Of a stretch of 64,000 nucleotides of DNA, positions 35,147-43,741 are shown piece after piece. The notes below the pieces were generated by a model. The model was given only the letters and a program-made list of their open reading frames with translations, did not search any database and had not been told where the DNA came from. Source of the stretch: Pseudomonadota bacterium. Its GTDB lineage: Bacteria > Pseudomonadota > Gammaproteobacteria > Steroidobacterales > Steroidobacteraceae. Every line of letters begins with the position of its first letter. Position 1 is the first letter of the stretch. The stretch lies in NCBI GenBank assembly GCA_025357635.1, contig JANXOV010000004.1, forward strand, positions 1-64,000, given 5' to 3'. A program made the translations under genes and the position numbers.

Positions 35147-35407
35147 CTATCTGGCCGAGGAGGCGAGCAAGCCCGCGATGAGCCCAGGCACGTTGCCAAG
35201 CTCAACGCCATCCTGCTGCAGCGCGCGCAGCAATTGCAGACCGGATTCGTCGGCAAACTGAAGTTGCGCGAGATTCAGCCGTACCAAACCCTGTTGGCGA
35301 GCCTCACTCACGTTCGTGCGCACTTCGGCGAGCCACGGCTGCAGCAGCTTGCCTTCGAGGTGAATGGTGGTCAGCGGAAGAGCGGCCGCATGGGTGATTC
35401 GAAGCAT
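35147..35407 (-). CDS. Small STAS-domain protein
   Basis: The 86-residue protein reads as one STAS domain: MLRITHAAALPLTTIHLEGK, then VRLNLAQLQFADESGLQLL with a Ser (residue about 59) at the position phosphorylated in anti-anti-sigma factors, and a final ELGNVPGLIAGLL. Similar short STAS proteins are common single genes of unknown role. It lies between the sigma-54 activator gene (77 bases upstream) and the orphan bufferin promoter. Start ATG 35407 has a poor ribosome-binding site; an in-frame start at 35488 is possible. Confidence 0.65.
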   Translation of the reverse strand: MLRITHAAALPLTTIHLEGKLLQPWLAEVRTNVSEARQQGLVRLNLAQLQFADESGLQLLRALQQDGVELGNVPGLIAGLLASSAR

Positions 35408-35484
35408 GATGGCGGTTGCCGGTAGGAGCCCACTCTCAGGCGGGACATTCCGCCATGGGAATGAACTGCAAGTTCTGCGCCAAC

Positions 35485-37431
35485 TCACTCCGCGCCGCGG
35501 GCGATCCCCAGTTTCTTCATCCGATGGCGCAGCGTACCCGGTTTTAAGCCCAGACGACTCGCTGCGCCACGCTGGCCTTCGATGACCCAGTTGGTGTCGC
35601 GCAGCATGGCCACGATGTGTCCGCGCTGCACGGCATTCAAATCGCCGCCGCCGGCGTTCTCGCCGTCCGGCGCGCCGGCATGCACTTGAGTACCATGCGC
35701 GGACGGCACGAGGTCCGTCAACGAGGTTGCCAGCCCGATGCCCAACACGTCGGCATCGAATTCCAGCACCGAGCCGCTCGACAGAATCAACGCCCGCTCG
35801 ATGATGTTTTCGAGTTCACGGATATTGCCCGGCCAGGCGTACTGCAGCAGCCGCTGCATGGTTTGTGCATCGATGCACTCGATGCGCCGGCCGATACGGC
35901 CGGCATACTTCTGCACGAAGAACTGCACCAACAGCGCGATGTCCTCCCGTCGCTCTCGCAGGGGCGGCAGATGGACCGGGAACACGTTGAGCCGGTAGAA
36001 GAGGTCGGCGCGGAAGGCGCCATCGCGAATCGATTTTTGCAGGTCGCGATTGGTGGCCGCGATGATGCGCACGTCGGTGCGGATGGTCTGATTGCTGCCT
36101 ATGCGCTCGAATTCGTGCTCTTGCAGCACCCGCAGCAGCTTCACCTGCACGTCCATCGGCACCTCACCGATCTCATCCAGAAAGATCGTGCCCGTATTCG
36201 CAAGCTCGAAGCGGCCGATGCGGCGCTGGATGGCGCCGCTGAAGGCGCCGCGTTCATGCCCGAAAAGTTCGCTCTCCACCAGCGAAGTGGGCAACGCCGC
36301 GCAATTTATCTTGATGAAGGGCTTGTCGGCCCGGCTGCCGCCCGAATGAATCGCGCGTGCAATCAGTTCCTTGCCGGTGCCGGACTCGCCTGTGATCAGC
36401 ACGGAAGCGTCGGTCGGCGCGACCCGTTTGACCTTGTCCAGCACCTTGAGGAGGCCTGCGCTGGCGCCAATGATCTCTTCAAAATTGTGTACCGACTTGA
36501 TCTCTTCCTGCAAATAGACGTTTTGCGCCTGCAGCTTCTCCTGCTCCTGCTCCATCAGAACGCGCTGGGTGATGTCCACAAACATGGTGCGCGTATAGGT
36601 GCCGCCCGGATCGGGCTTGGACCACCACTGGACCCAGATCGGTTTGCCGTTGTCCTTGCGTCGCAGCTCCAGAATCACGCCGCTGGTGTCGGTGCCCTTG
36701 CCGACAGATTCGAACGCTTCGCGCAGCCGCCGTTTCGCCTCCGGCGTATCGGGCACCAACGTGGCGCCGCGCAATTCCCTCACCTCTTCCTCGCTGATGC
36801 CAAGGATCCGTCGCGCTGCGTGGTTGGCGCGGATGAAATGCGTGTCCAGCCCTTCGTGCACGTACGCGATGGGCGCTTCGTCGAACAGGTCGCGCAAGCG
36901 CAATTCGTTGTCGCGGATCTGCTGATCCATGCGGATACGCTCCAGCTCGGCCGTGGCACGCGCTGCGAATATCCGGAACAACGCCAGACGGCGCGGGTCA
37001 TTGGGCAGCGGCGCTTCATCGAACACGGCAAGATGCCCCATGACCTCGCCCGCGCGCGTCTTGAGCGGGACGCCGAGATAGCTGTCCATGCCATCGTGCC
37101 CGGTCGGAAAACTGGCGGGAAGACCGGTTGGATAAAAGCAAAAGCCGCCCTCGATCACGTCCTGGCAGGGTGTGCCGCGCAGATCGAATTGATAATTCGG
37201 AATGATCCCGCCGTTGGACCAATAGGCGATGGTGCGGATTTGGTGAGGTGAGATGAACTCAGTGACGAAGGCATGGCGCGCGCCAACGACCTGCGCCAGA
37301 TACTGGACCAGCGTTCGAAAATATTCATCGCCCGTGGAACTCGCCGTGCCCTCAACGACGATCTGCAGGGCGCGCGTATCCTGCGCGCTGAGCGCGGGAG
37401 AGTCCAAATCCTGCGGTGCTTTGCCTGTCAT
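35485..37431 (-). CDS. Sigma-54-dependent transcriptional activator (GAF-PAS-AAA+-Fis HTH)
   Basis: The 648-residue protein has a GAF domain (about residues 20-165, [20 protein letters not shown]), a PAS domain (about 175-300, [30 protein letters not shown]), a short coiled coil, an AAA+ domain (Walker [13 protein letters not shown]-type [15 protein letters not shown], Walker [22 protein letters not shown]) and a C-terminal Fis-type helix-turn-helix ([19 protein letters not shown]). The sigma-54-contacting loop is GAFSGA instead of GAFTGA. The AAA+ part is FhlA-like. Sitting between two sigma-54-promoted bufferin genes, it is their probable activator (inference). Confidence 0.9.
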   Translation of the reverse strand: MTGKAPQDLDSPALSAQDTRALQIVVEGTASSTGDEYFRTLVQYLAQVVGARHAFVTEFISPHQIRTIAYWSNGGIIPNYQFDLRGTPCQDVIEGGFCFYPTGLPASFPTGHDGMDSYLGVPLKTRAGEVMGHLAVFDEAPLPNDPRRLALFRIFAARATAELERIRMDQQIRDNELRLRDLFDEAPIAYVHEGLDTHFIRANHAARRILGISEEEVRELRGATLVPDTPEAKRRLREAFESVGKGTDTSGVILELRRKDNGKPIWVQWWSKPDPGGTYTRTMFVDITQRVLMEQEQEKLQAQNVYLQEEIKSVHNFEEIIGASAGLLKVLDKVKRVAPTDASVLITGESGTGKELIARAIHSGGSRADKPFIKINCAALPTSLVESELFGHERGAFSGAIQRRIGRFELANTGTIFLDEIGEVPMDVQVKLLRVLQEHEFERIGSNQTIRTDVRIIAATNRDLQKSIRDGAFRADLFYRLNVFPVHLPPLRERREDIALLVQFFVQKYAGRIGRRIECIDAQTMQRLLQYAWPGNIRELENIIERALILSSGSVLEFDADVLGIGLATSLTDLVPSAHGTQVHAGAPDGENAGGGDLNAVQRGHIVAMLRDTNWVIEGQRGAASRLGLKPGTLRHRMKKLGIARGAE

Positions 37432-37475
37432 GAATGCGATGACTCTGCCATACGGCCACCAGCCGCGGCCATTAT

Positions 37476-37934
37476 CTAGCGGCGTGGAATTCCGAGCAAC
37501 CGATCCAGCGACCAGGATCCATTGCCGAATACTGCCAGCAATGCCAGCATGAATCCCCACAACACATGCTGCGCCAATGCCGCCTCGAAGCCTTCGGCCA
37601 GCAGCACCTGCGAATACGACACGACTGCCATGAGGTTCACGGCGAACAGCCCGAGCGGACCGATGCGTCCGCCGATGCCCAGCACGAGCAGCACGGGAAA
37701 GAACAGTTCCCCGAATGCACCGGTAACGGCGGCAGCCACCGGCGGCAGCAGCGGCACATGATACTCATCGCGAAACAATGCCAGTGTGCTGTCCCAACTG
37801 GCGACCTTGATCCATCCGGATTTGAGGAACTGCCAGCTGACATACCAGCGGGTCAGCAGCAAGAACAAGGGCTGCAGGGGATCGAGCAGCCGCTCGAGCA
37901 GGACCAGGGTGCGGTTGATCAGGTTTGTATTCAT
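37476..37934 (-). CDS. DoxX-family membrane protein of the bufferin operon
   Basis: The 152-residue protein has about four membrane helices with DoxX motifs: LLTRWYVSWQFLKSGWIK (residues 27-44), PVAAAVTGAFGELFFPVLLVLG and LLAVFGNGSWSLDRL. DoxX proteins are regular partners in bufferin operons, with a proposed redox or quinone-linked role. ATG 37934 overlaps the bufC stop by ATGA. The activator gene begins 44 bases further on. Confidence 0.88.
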   Translation of the reverse strand: MNTNLINRTLVLLERLLDPLQPLFLLLTRWYVSWQFLKSGWIKVASWDSTLALFRDEYHVPLLPPVAAAVTGAFGELFFPVLLVLGIGGRIGPLGLFAVNLMAVVSYSQVLLAEGFEAALAQHVLWGFMLALLAVFGNGSWSLDRLLGIPRR

Positions 37935-38719
37935 GAGATTGCCTCGGCAATGTGGATGGCGGCGACGCATTGCGCCGCCAATAGATGATTCAAGCTCTGG
38001 GTCAGATCAAAGTCAGGGAAGGCGGCGACAATGGCCGCAACCGCCTCGCCCAGCTGCGCGCCATTCGAAATCTGCCGCAGCAGTGCAGCCGTGAGCGGCG
38101 GCCATTCGCGCAATTCGACATGATCGTCACGGCGAATCAGCAACACGGCCTGACCGCCCTGGTCCAATCGAATCGGCTGCACATCGTCACCGGCGCCGGG
38201 CTGATTCGCCTTCCAGATCGTCAACAGCGGAAACTCCGATTGCACCAGACGCAGATCTGGCCGCAGTTCGAACACGATGCGCTCATGATCCTGCGGGTCG
38301 ATGGCCCGCAGGTCGGCAGGATCGAACGGCGCGCCGGGCGCCGCCGTTAGCACTTCCTGGTAGGCCCACTCCAGCCGCGCGACATCCTCGAAGTACGCAT
38401 GCGGTGTCGCCGCCAGCTCGGCGCGCAGATGCTGGGCGTAGCGTTCGCCGACAAACTGCAGATCGCCCGATTGCGAGGGAAAGAGGCGCTGATACCCGCG
38501 CACCGATTGAGCAAACCAGTCCTCCCCGCTCAGCCGCTGAATCACCGGAAAACTGGCCTGCATGGTGGCGAGGAATCCTGCGCGCGTGTTGTTGCGATAG
38601 ATTTGCAGTCGCTGTGCGGGGGCGATGCCCGCATCGACCACCCACTGCTGCATGCGCCCGGGGTCGCCGGACAGGATGCCGGCGCAGAATTCACGCTGCA
38701 GATCACGCAGCGATGTCAT
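37931..38719 (-). CDS. bufC: BufC: DUF2063 bufferin-biosynthesis partner protein
   Basis: The 262-residue protein has the DUF2063 N-terminal signature QREFCAGILSGDP, LQIYRNNTRAGFLATMQASFPVIQRL (about residues 36-61) and YFEDVARLEWAYQEV near 118. DUF2063 proteins pair with DUF692 enzymes and are thought to recognise the precursor peptide and help position it, as MbnC does for MbnB. ATG 38719 lies 17 bases inside the end of bufB, so translation is coupled. The C-terminal half is less conserved. Confidence 0.9.
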   Translation of the reverse strand: MTSLRDLQREFCAGILSGDPGRMQQWVVDAGIAPAQRLQIYRNNTRAGFLATMQASFPVIQRLSGEDWFAQSVRGYQRLFPSQSGDLQFVGERYAQHLRAELAATPHAYFEDVARLEWAYQEVLTAAPGAPFDPADLRAIDPQDHERIVFELRPDLRLVQSEFPLLTIWKANQPGAGDDVQPIRLDQGGQAVLLIRRDDHVELREWPPLTAALLRQISNGAQLGEAVAAIVAAFPDFDLTQSLNHLLAAQCVAAIHIAEAIS

Positions 38720-39578
38720 GGGAGCGCTCCAGGAATCCATCGGCCTTGTCCGCTTCGGCGGCAAGCACCGCGAGTGCGGGAATGTCGGTGTCCCATTCGA
38801 TCAGCGTGGGCCGCGGGCCGTAGCAGCGCAGCGCGAAATCGAACAGCGACCACACCTCCTCGCACACCGGCGTGGAATGCGTGTCGATGAGGATCTCGCG
38901 CCCGTCATGGCGGTTGACGCTGTGGCCGGCCAGATGCAGTTCCTGCACATGGCGAGCAGGAATCGCACGCAGGAACTCCCGCGCATCGAAACCGTGATTG
39001 TGCGCGCTCACATACACGTTGTTGACGTCCACCAGCAGGCCGCAGCCGGATGCCGCAGCCAGCGCCGCGAGAAACTCCCACTCCGGCATCTGCTGGAAAT
39101 TGAAGCGCAGGTAGCTGGAAATGTTCTCGATCAGAATCTGACGGCGCAGACGATCCTGCAGTTCGCCGACTCTCGCGATCATGTGCCGCAACGCCTCTTC
39201 GGTGTAGGGTAGCGGCAGCAGGTCGTTTAGAAACGTGCCGTCGATCGACGACCAGGACAGGTGCTCCGACACCACGCTCGGTTCGCTCCACGCGATCAGA
39301 CGTTCCAGCTTGCGCAGGTGCTGTGCATTCGGCGGATCGGTGGAACCGAGCGACAGTCCCACGCCATGCAGGCTCAGCGGATACAGCGAGCGGATCTTTT
39401 CCAGGAATTGGATCTGCGCGCCGCCGTCGGCAAAATAGTTTTCACTGTGCGCTTCGAGCCAGCCCACCGCAGGCCTTTCACTCAGAATGGCCTGATGATG
39501 AACGGCCCGCAGACCGATTCCGGCCCGCGCCGGAATCGAGTCTGCGGCAGGCGCCGCGGTGGGCAGCCTCGCGCTCAT
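38703..39578 (-). CDS. bufB: BufB: DUF692 multinuclear iron enzyme modifying bufferin
   Basis: The 291-residue protein is a DUF692 (MbnB/TglH-like) TIM barrel. The expected iron ligands are seen along the chain: His in LSLHGVGLSLG, Glu-His in VVSEHLSW, Glu-Asn in LIENISSYLRF, Asp-Asn in LVDVNNVYVSAHNHGFD, His in LHLAGHS, Asp-His in IDTHSTPV and Glu-Asp in LIEWDTDIP. The family uses iron and oxygen to convert precursor cysteines to oxazolone or thiooxazole groups. The start ATG overlaps the bufA stop as TAATG, so precursor and enzyme are translated together. Confidence 0.93.
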   Translation of the reverse strand: MSARLPTAAPAADSIPARAGIGLRAVHHQAILSERPAVGWLEAHSENYFADGGAQIQFLEKIRSLYPLSLHGVGLSLGSTDPPNAQHLRKLERLIAWSEPSVVSEHLSWSSIDGTFLNDLLPLPYTEEALRHMIARVGELQDRLRRQILIENISSYLRFNFQQMPEWEFLAALAAASGCGLLVDVNNVYVSAHNHGFDAREFLRAIPARHVQELHLAGHSVNRHDGREILIDTHSTPVCEEVWSLFDFALRCYGPRPTLIEWDTDIPALAVLAAEADKADGFLERSHDIAA

Positions 39579-39832
39579 TACTTGGACTTGAGCGAGCCGC
39601 CGACCAGACGTTCACAGGTGCCCTTGGGAACCGAAATGAATTCCTTCGGGTTGGCATCGGTCTTGGACTGACCTGCACAGGCATGCGCCGCACCGGCGCA
39701 ATCGTTCTTGGCGGCCTTGGCGACGCCGTAGCATTTCTCGGATTTGGCATCGTCCGCCGCAAACGCCGTGCTGCTGATCATGCCCAAAGCGAGGGCGCCG
39801 CCGATGGCGGCGGAAAGGAAAGCGGTTTTCAT
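39578..39832 (-). CDS. bufA1: Bufferin precursor (DUF2282/BufA1 family)
   Basis: The 84-residue precursor has a signal peptide (residues 1-25, MKTAFLSAAIGGALALGM then STAFAA) and a mature part with four Cys: EKCYGVAKAAKNDCA, AHACAGQSK and VPKGTCERLVGG. Bufferins bind copper in the periplasm after BufB/BufC modification. Two adjacent ATGs exist; 39832 sits 7 bases after AGGAG and is preferred to 39835. It heads the operon bufA-bufB-bufC-doxX and lies under a sigma-54 promoter. It shares about half its mature residues with the second bufferin at 34647-34940. Confidence 0.92.
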   Translation of the reverse strand: MKTAFLSAAIGGALALGMISSTAFAADDAKSEKCYGVAKAAKNDCAGAAHACAGQSKTDANPKEFISVPKGTCERLVGGSLKSK

Positions 39833-39937
39833 CATGAAACTCCTAAAATGAATGGGACCTGCAAGGGACCGTGATTGGGTGACTTTAATTTCGCTTGAAT
39901 GGCGGCGCGCCTCGTGGCGCACCCCGCCGGATAGAAA

Positions 39938-39954
39938 AGCAAGCGCCGTGCCAA
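39938..39954 (-). promoter_or_regulatory. Sigma-54 (-24/-12) promoter of the bufferin operon
   Basis: On the minus strand TTGGCACGGCGCTTGCT fits the RpoN consensus with exact GG-N10-GC spacing. The start site would be near 39928, about 95 bases before bufA. The following TTT is shared with the promoter at 34979-34995, so 18 of 19 positions agree, far more than the surrounding leader sequences. Confidence 0.9.
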
Positions 39955-39970
39955 CGCTGTAACCCTATGA

Positions 39971-39988
39971 CTTTCAATTGGTTGAAAG
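39971..39988. promoter_or_regulatory. Inverted repeat upstream of the buf operon promoter
   Basis: CTTTCAATTGGTTGAAAG has 7-bp perfect arms around a 4-base centre, about 40 bases upstream of the -12 element. The position is close for a classic enhancer but possible for an activator dimer site; the binder is unknown. Confidence 0.45.
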
Positions 39989-40000
39989 CGGCGGGGACTG

Positions 40001-40022
40001 AGGCCGCCACCGGTGGCGGCCT
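40001..40022 (-). repeat. Perfect 22-bp GC-rich palindrome after the MBL-fold gene
   Basis: The two 11-base arms (AGGCCGCCACC and its complement) are perfect. The palindrome starts 21 bases after the stop of the metallo-hydrolase gene and would fold into a strong RNA hairpin. There is no following U-run, so it may be a transcript-end hairpin separating that gene from the buf promoter, or a protein-binding site. Confidence 0.55.
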
Positions 40023-40043
40023 TGGCCGCGACCGGCGGCGGGG

Positions 40044-41420
40044 TCAATGCGGCATGTCCTCGCGAGGCAGATCGACCATGTCCCGATAGTCCGGAACGCA
40101 CGCGCGCCATTGCAATTCATGCTCGAGACGCAGCCGCAACGCCTCACTGGCGCCGGGCTCGCCATGCGTCACATAAACACGCCGCGGCGATGTGGGCAGT
40201 CGCTGCGCCCATGCGAGCAATTGATTGGCATCGGCGTGCGCGGACAGCGAACGCAGCTGCAGGACCTGCGCGCGCACGGCCACGTCCTGTCCGTGAATGC
40301 GCACCCGGTCGGCGCCCGAGGCAAGACTTGCGCCGCGCGTGCCTGCCGCCTGAAATCCGCTCAGCAGCACCAGATTGCGCGCATCCCCGGCAAAGCGCTT
40401 GAGGTGATGAATGACCCGGCCGCCAGTAGCCATGCCGCTGGCGGCGAGGATGATCATCGGGCCGGGCCGTTCGTCGAGTTCGCGCGATTGCTGCGAGGTG
40501 GTCACGTACTGCGCGATGCGCTGCATGTCCTCACACTGCTCAGCCGTCAGTCGATGCTCAGAGCGCAGCCGGCCGTACAGCCCAGTCGCCTCGATCGCCA
40601 TGGGGCTGTCGAGATAGATCGGCACCTGCGCAAGCGCCCCTGCGCGCTGCAAACGCGACAAGAACACCAGCAGCTCCTGCGCGCGGCCCACGGAGAAGGT
40701 TGGAACGAGGGCCACGCCGCCGCGCGCCATCACTGCCTGCAACGCGCTACGCAACTCTTCTTCCCCCTCCACGGCCGGGTGCAGGCGATCGCCGTACGTG
40801 GATTCGATGACCAGATAGTCGCAGGCAGGCGGTGCGGCCGGCGGCGGCATGATCACATCGTCATCCCGTCCCAGATCGCCGGAGAACAGCACGCGGGTGC
40901 CCGCATGCTCGATCAGCACTGAGGCCGCGCCGAGCAGATGCGAGGCTGCGCTGAATGAGGCACGCAGTCCCGGAATGGGCTCGACGGCCGCGCCAAACTC
41001 AACGGCCCGGAAGCTCTGCAGACAGCGCTGCACATCGGCCAGGGTGTACAGCGGCAGCGCCGGGGAGTGCTTGGAAAATCCGCGCTGGTTGGCGAACTTC
41101 GCATCTTCTTCCTGCAAGTGCGCGCTGTCGGGCAGCAGAATCCTGCACAGCTCCAGCGTTGCGGCGCTGGCGTAGACCGCACCGCGAAATCCTTGCGCGC
41201 CCAGGCGCGGCAGATAGCCGCTGTGATCCAGGTGAGCGTGGCTCAGGACCACCGCATCGATGGAAGATGCCGCGACCGGCAGCGCGGCCCAATTGCGCAG
41301 CCGCAGTTGCTTGTAGCCTTGAAACAAGCCGCAATCCACCAGCACGCGCCGGCCGTCCGCTTCGAGCAGATATTTGGATCCGGTCACCGTGCCGGTGCCG
41401 CCGAGAAAGGTGATCCGCAT
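40044..41420 (-). CDS. MBL-fold beta-CASP RNA-processing-type metallo-hydrolase
   Basis: The 458-residue protein opens with MRITFLGGTGTVTGSKYLLE and has the zinc motif LSHAHLDHSGYLP near residue 61 and FSGDLGRDD near 183. The beta-CASP motifs A (VIESTYGDR), B (IIIL-type MIILAASGMATGGRV) and C (SLSAHADANQLL, YVTHGEPGASEAL) are present, the set seen in CPSF73/RNase J-like exo/endonucleases of the YsrD/Ysh1 subgroup. It likely cleaves RNA. It is divergent from the L,D-transpeptidase gene, with 118 bases between. Confidence 0.88.
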   Translation of the reverse strand: MRITFLGGTGTVTGSKYLLEADGRRVLVDCGLFQGYKQLRLRNWAALPVAASSIDAVVLSHAHLDHSGYLPRLGAQGFRGAVYASAATLELCRILLPDSAHLQEEDAKFANQRGFSKHSPALPLYTLADVQRCLQSFRAVEFGAAVEPIPGLRASFSAASHLLGAASVLIEHAGTRVLFSGDLGRDDDVIMPPPAAPPACDYLVIESTYGDRLHPAVEGEEELRSALQAVMARGGVALVPTFSVGRAQELLVFLSRLQRAGALAQVPIYLDSPMAIEATGLYGRLRSEHRLTAEQCEDMQRIAQYVTTSQQSRELDERPGPMIILAASGMATGGRVIHHLKRFAGDARNLVLLSGFQAAGTRGASLASGADRVRIHGQDVAVRAQVLQLRSLSAHADANQLLAWAQRLPTSPRRVYVTHGEPGASEALRLRLEHELQWRACVPDYRDMVDLPREDMPH

Positions 41421-41538
41421 GAAAGCCCGCCGCGCCGCCTCACTGTTGGGCCATGGTAGCGCACGCAGTTCGATGCGTTCATCCCGATGCCCACATAATT
41501 CTCGATTTCCTCATCGCCAGCCCGTAGTCTGGCGGCAC

Positions 41539-43128
41539 ATGCTCAAATGCTTTCTTGCAGTTTTTGTTCTTGCCGCAGGCGCGGCGCATGGATCCGAAAC
41601 CGACGACCTGAACGCTCTGTATGCCGTGCCGGGCGCCCCGCTGCTGTGGAGCCCTCAGGGCAACGTATCGCAACAAGCCGTCGCGCTGAGTACGATCCTG
41701 CAGTCGGCGGACGCTCTGGGCCTGCGGCCCGACGACTACGATGCCGGACTCATCGCCACGGAGCGCAACCGCCTCTCGAGCGGCGCTGCTTCCGCGCAAG
41801 ACCGGGCGCAATTCGACTCCCTGCTGTCGCGCGCGGCAATTCGACTGGTCACGCATTTGCATGTTGGCCGCATCGACCCGCGGGCCGCCGGCTTTGAACT
41901 GCAGGAATCGCGACCGGCACTGGACATTCCTGCCATCGTCCGAAGAATCGCCAATGCGCCACACGTCGATGACGAGATTGCGGCAATTGAGCCACCGTTT
42001 TATCACTACGCCCTGCTCAAGACCGCCCTGTCCCGCTATCGCTCGCTTGCGCAGGACGCTTCCCTGACCCGGTTGCCGGACGCCGGCCGGCGCACGCTTC
42101 GCGGCGGCGACATCTACGAAGGCGCGCCGGAACTGCGGCGATTATTGACAGCGCTCGGCGACCTCCCCGTGGGTGCTTCGCCGCCCCCGGAACTGCAGCA
42201 GCGTTTGGATCCGGCGCTCGTGGGCGCATTGCAGAACTTCCAGACGCGTCTTGGATTGACGCCAGACGGATCCCTGGGCCCGCAAACCTTTGCCGCATTG
42301 ACGATTCCTCTGGCGCAGCGAATCCGGCAGATCGAACTGACGCTGGAGCGCTGGCGCTGGCTGCCGCCGTTTACGACGCCGCCCATCATCGTCAACATCC
42401 CGCAGTTCCGATTGTTCGCGTTTCGCACGCTCGCGGATCGCGTTGCGGACATCATGCAAATGGATGTGATCGTCGGGCAGACGTATCCGCGCACGCGCAC
42501 GCCCATCTTCATCGGGAACCTGAAGCGCGTGATTTTCAGACCGTTCTGGGATGTGCCCCGCAGCATCACGGTGCGCGAAATGCTGCCGAAGATGCGCGCC
42601 GATGCAGCGTACTTGCAGCGCAACAATCTGGACATCGTGCGCGGCGAGAGCGATGCGGGCGAGGTTTTGAGCCCAACCGCGGCGGCGATCGATGAGTTGG
42701 CGTCCGGAAAAGCGCGATTGCGTCAGCGGCCCGGGAACGATAATGCCCTCGGATTGGTCAAATTCATCTTTCCCAACCCCCACAATGTGTACATGCACTC
42801 GACACCGGCACACGAACTGTTCGCGAACGCGCGCCGCACCTTCAGTCATGGCTGCATCCGCGTCAGCGATCCAGGCGCCCTGGCGGCATTCGTGCTGAAG
42901 AACGCGGCAGATCCGTGGGACGACGCGCGCATCGCCGCGGCCATGCAGGGGCCGGAATCCATGCGCGTCGAATTGCAGGAGCCCATCCGCGTGATGATCC
43001 TGTACGCGACCGTGCAGGCCACCGAAGCCGGTCCGATCCAGTTTTTTGACGATGTCTATGGACACGACCGGCGGCTGGAGGGTTTGCTGGGCCTTGCGCC
43101 GCTTCACGGAACGGCGGCGGCGCGCTAG
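41539..43128 (+). CDS. YcbB-like L,D-transpeptidase
   Basis: The 529-residue protein has a signal peptide (MLKCFLAVFVLAAGAAHG), an N-terminal helical domain (LLWSPQGNVSQQAVAL), a peptidoglycan-binding helix bundle near 230-255 (LVGALQNFQTRLGLTPDG) and a YkuD catalytic domain at about 290-470. The catalytic SHGCIRVSDP holds His-Cys-Arg near residue 438. Such enzymes make 3-3 cross-links in periplasmic peptidoglycan or attach proteins. ATG 41539 begins the signal peptide; longer in-frame starts are antisense to the upstream gene. It pairs with the DUF882 gene downstream, as ycbB and ycbK do in E. coli. Confidence 0.9.
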   Translation: MLKCFLAVFVLAAGAAHGSETDDLNALYAVPGAPLLWSPQGNVSQQAVALSTILQSADALGLRPDDYDAGLIATERNRLSSGAASAQDRAQFDSLLSRAAIRLVTHLHVGRIDPRAAGFELQESRPALDIPAIVRRIANAPHVDDEIAAIEPPFYHYALLKTALSRYRSLAQDASLTRLPDAGRRTLRGGDIYEGAPELRRLLTALGDLPVGASPPPELQQRLDPALVGALQNFQTRLGLTPDGSLGPQTFAALTIPLAQRIRQIELTLERWRWLPPFTTPPIIVNIPQFRLFAFRTLADRVADIMQMDVIVGQTYPRTRTPIFIGNLKRVIFRPFWDVPRSITVREMLPKMRADAAYLQRNNLDIVRGESDAGEVLSPTAAAIDELASGKARLRQRPGNDNALGLVKFIFPNPHNVYMHSTPAHELFANARRTFSHGCIRVSDPGALAAFVLKNAADPWDDARIAAAMQGPESMRVELQEPIRVMILYATVQATEAGPIQFFDDVYGHDRRLEGLLGLAPLHGTAAAR

Positions 43129-43174
43129 GCTATGCTGCCCGTGTGTGGAGGGCGCTGAGCCGAGGACCAAGCCT

Positions 43175-43738
43175 ATGAACCGTGGACGTGATCTGGGCTG
43201 CGAGAGCCGCCGGCGCTTTTTACGCCGGGCCGGAGCGCTTTGCGCCGCTGCCGGCGCCCTGGCAGCAATGCCCACCCTGGCGACCACCACGCCTCAGCCG
43301 CGACGACTGCGGTTTGTGCATACGCACACGGGGGAAACCCTCACGACCACGTATTTCGACGGCAGCGACTATGACGCCGCCGCCATGCTGGATGTCGACT
43401 ACCTGCTGCGGGATTTTCGCACCGGCGACTGCCTGCAAATGGATCCGCAACTGCTCGACATATTATGGAATCTGCAGGTGCTCGCCGATCGCGACGAGCC
43501 CTTTGAAATCATTTCCGGCTATCGGTCCCCGCTCACCAATGCGATGCTGCATCGCCGTTCCAACGGCGTGGCCGAACACAGCCAGCATTTGCTGGGCAAG
43601 GCCATCGATCTGCGCCTCAGCGGTTATTCCACGCGCCGGCTCGGCGAACACGCGCGATCACTGGCGCGCGGAGGCGTCGGCTTCTACGAGGCATCGGATT
43701 TCGTGCACGTGGACACCGGCCGCGTTCGATTCTGGTAG
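43175..43738 (+). CDS. DUF882 (MepK/YcbK-like) Tat-exported peptidoglycan peptidase
   Basis: The 187-residue protein has a twin-arginine signal (ESRRRFLRRAGALCA, residues 10-24, then an alanine-rich stretch) and a peptidase M15-like core. ISGYRSPLTNAML near 112, the zinc-site run VAEHSQHLLGKAIDLRL near 134 and FVHVDTGRVRFW at the end supply His, Asp and His ligands. E. coli MepK cuts the 3-3 cross-links that L,D-transpeptidases make, which fits the adjacent gene. ATG 43175 follows CGAGGA by 8 bases. Confidence 0.88.
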   Translation: MNRGRDLGCESRRRFLRRAGALCAAAGALAAMPTLATTTPQPRRLRFVHTHTGETLTTTYFDGSDYDAAAMLDVDYLLRDFRTGDCLQMDPQLLDILWNLQVLADRDEPFEIISGYRSPLTNAMLHRRSNGVAEHSQHLLGKAIDLRLSGYSTRRLGEHARSLARGGVGFYEASDFVHVDTGRVRFW

Positions 43739-43741
43739 CAA

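Noticed and set aside
40001-40022. 22-bp palindrome as an intrinsic terminator
   Set aside because: No U-run follows on the transcribed strand; kept only as a hairpin or binding site.
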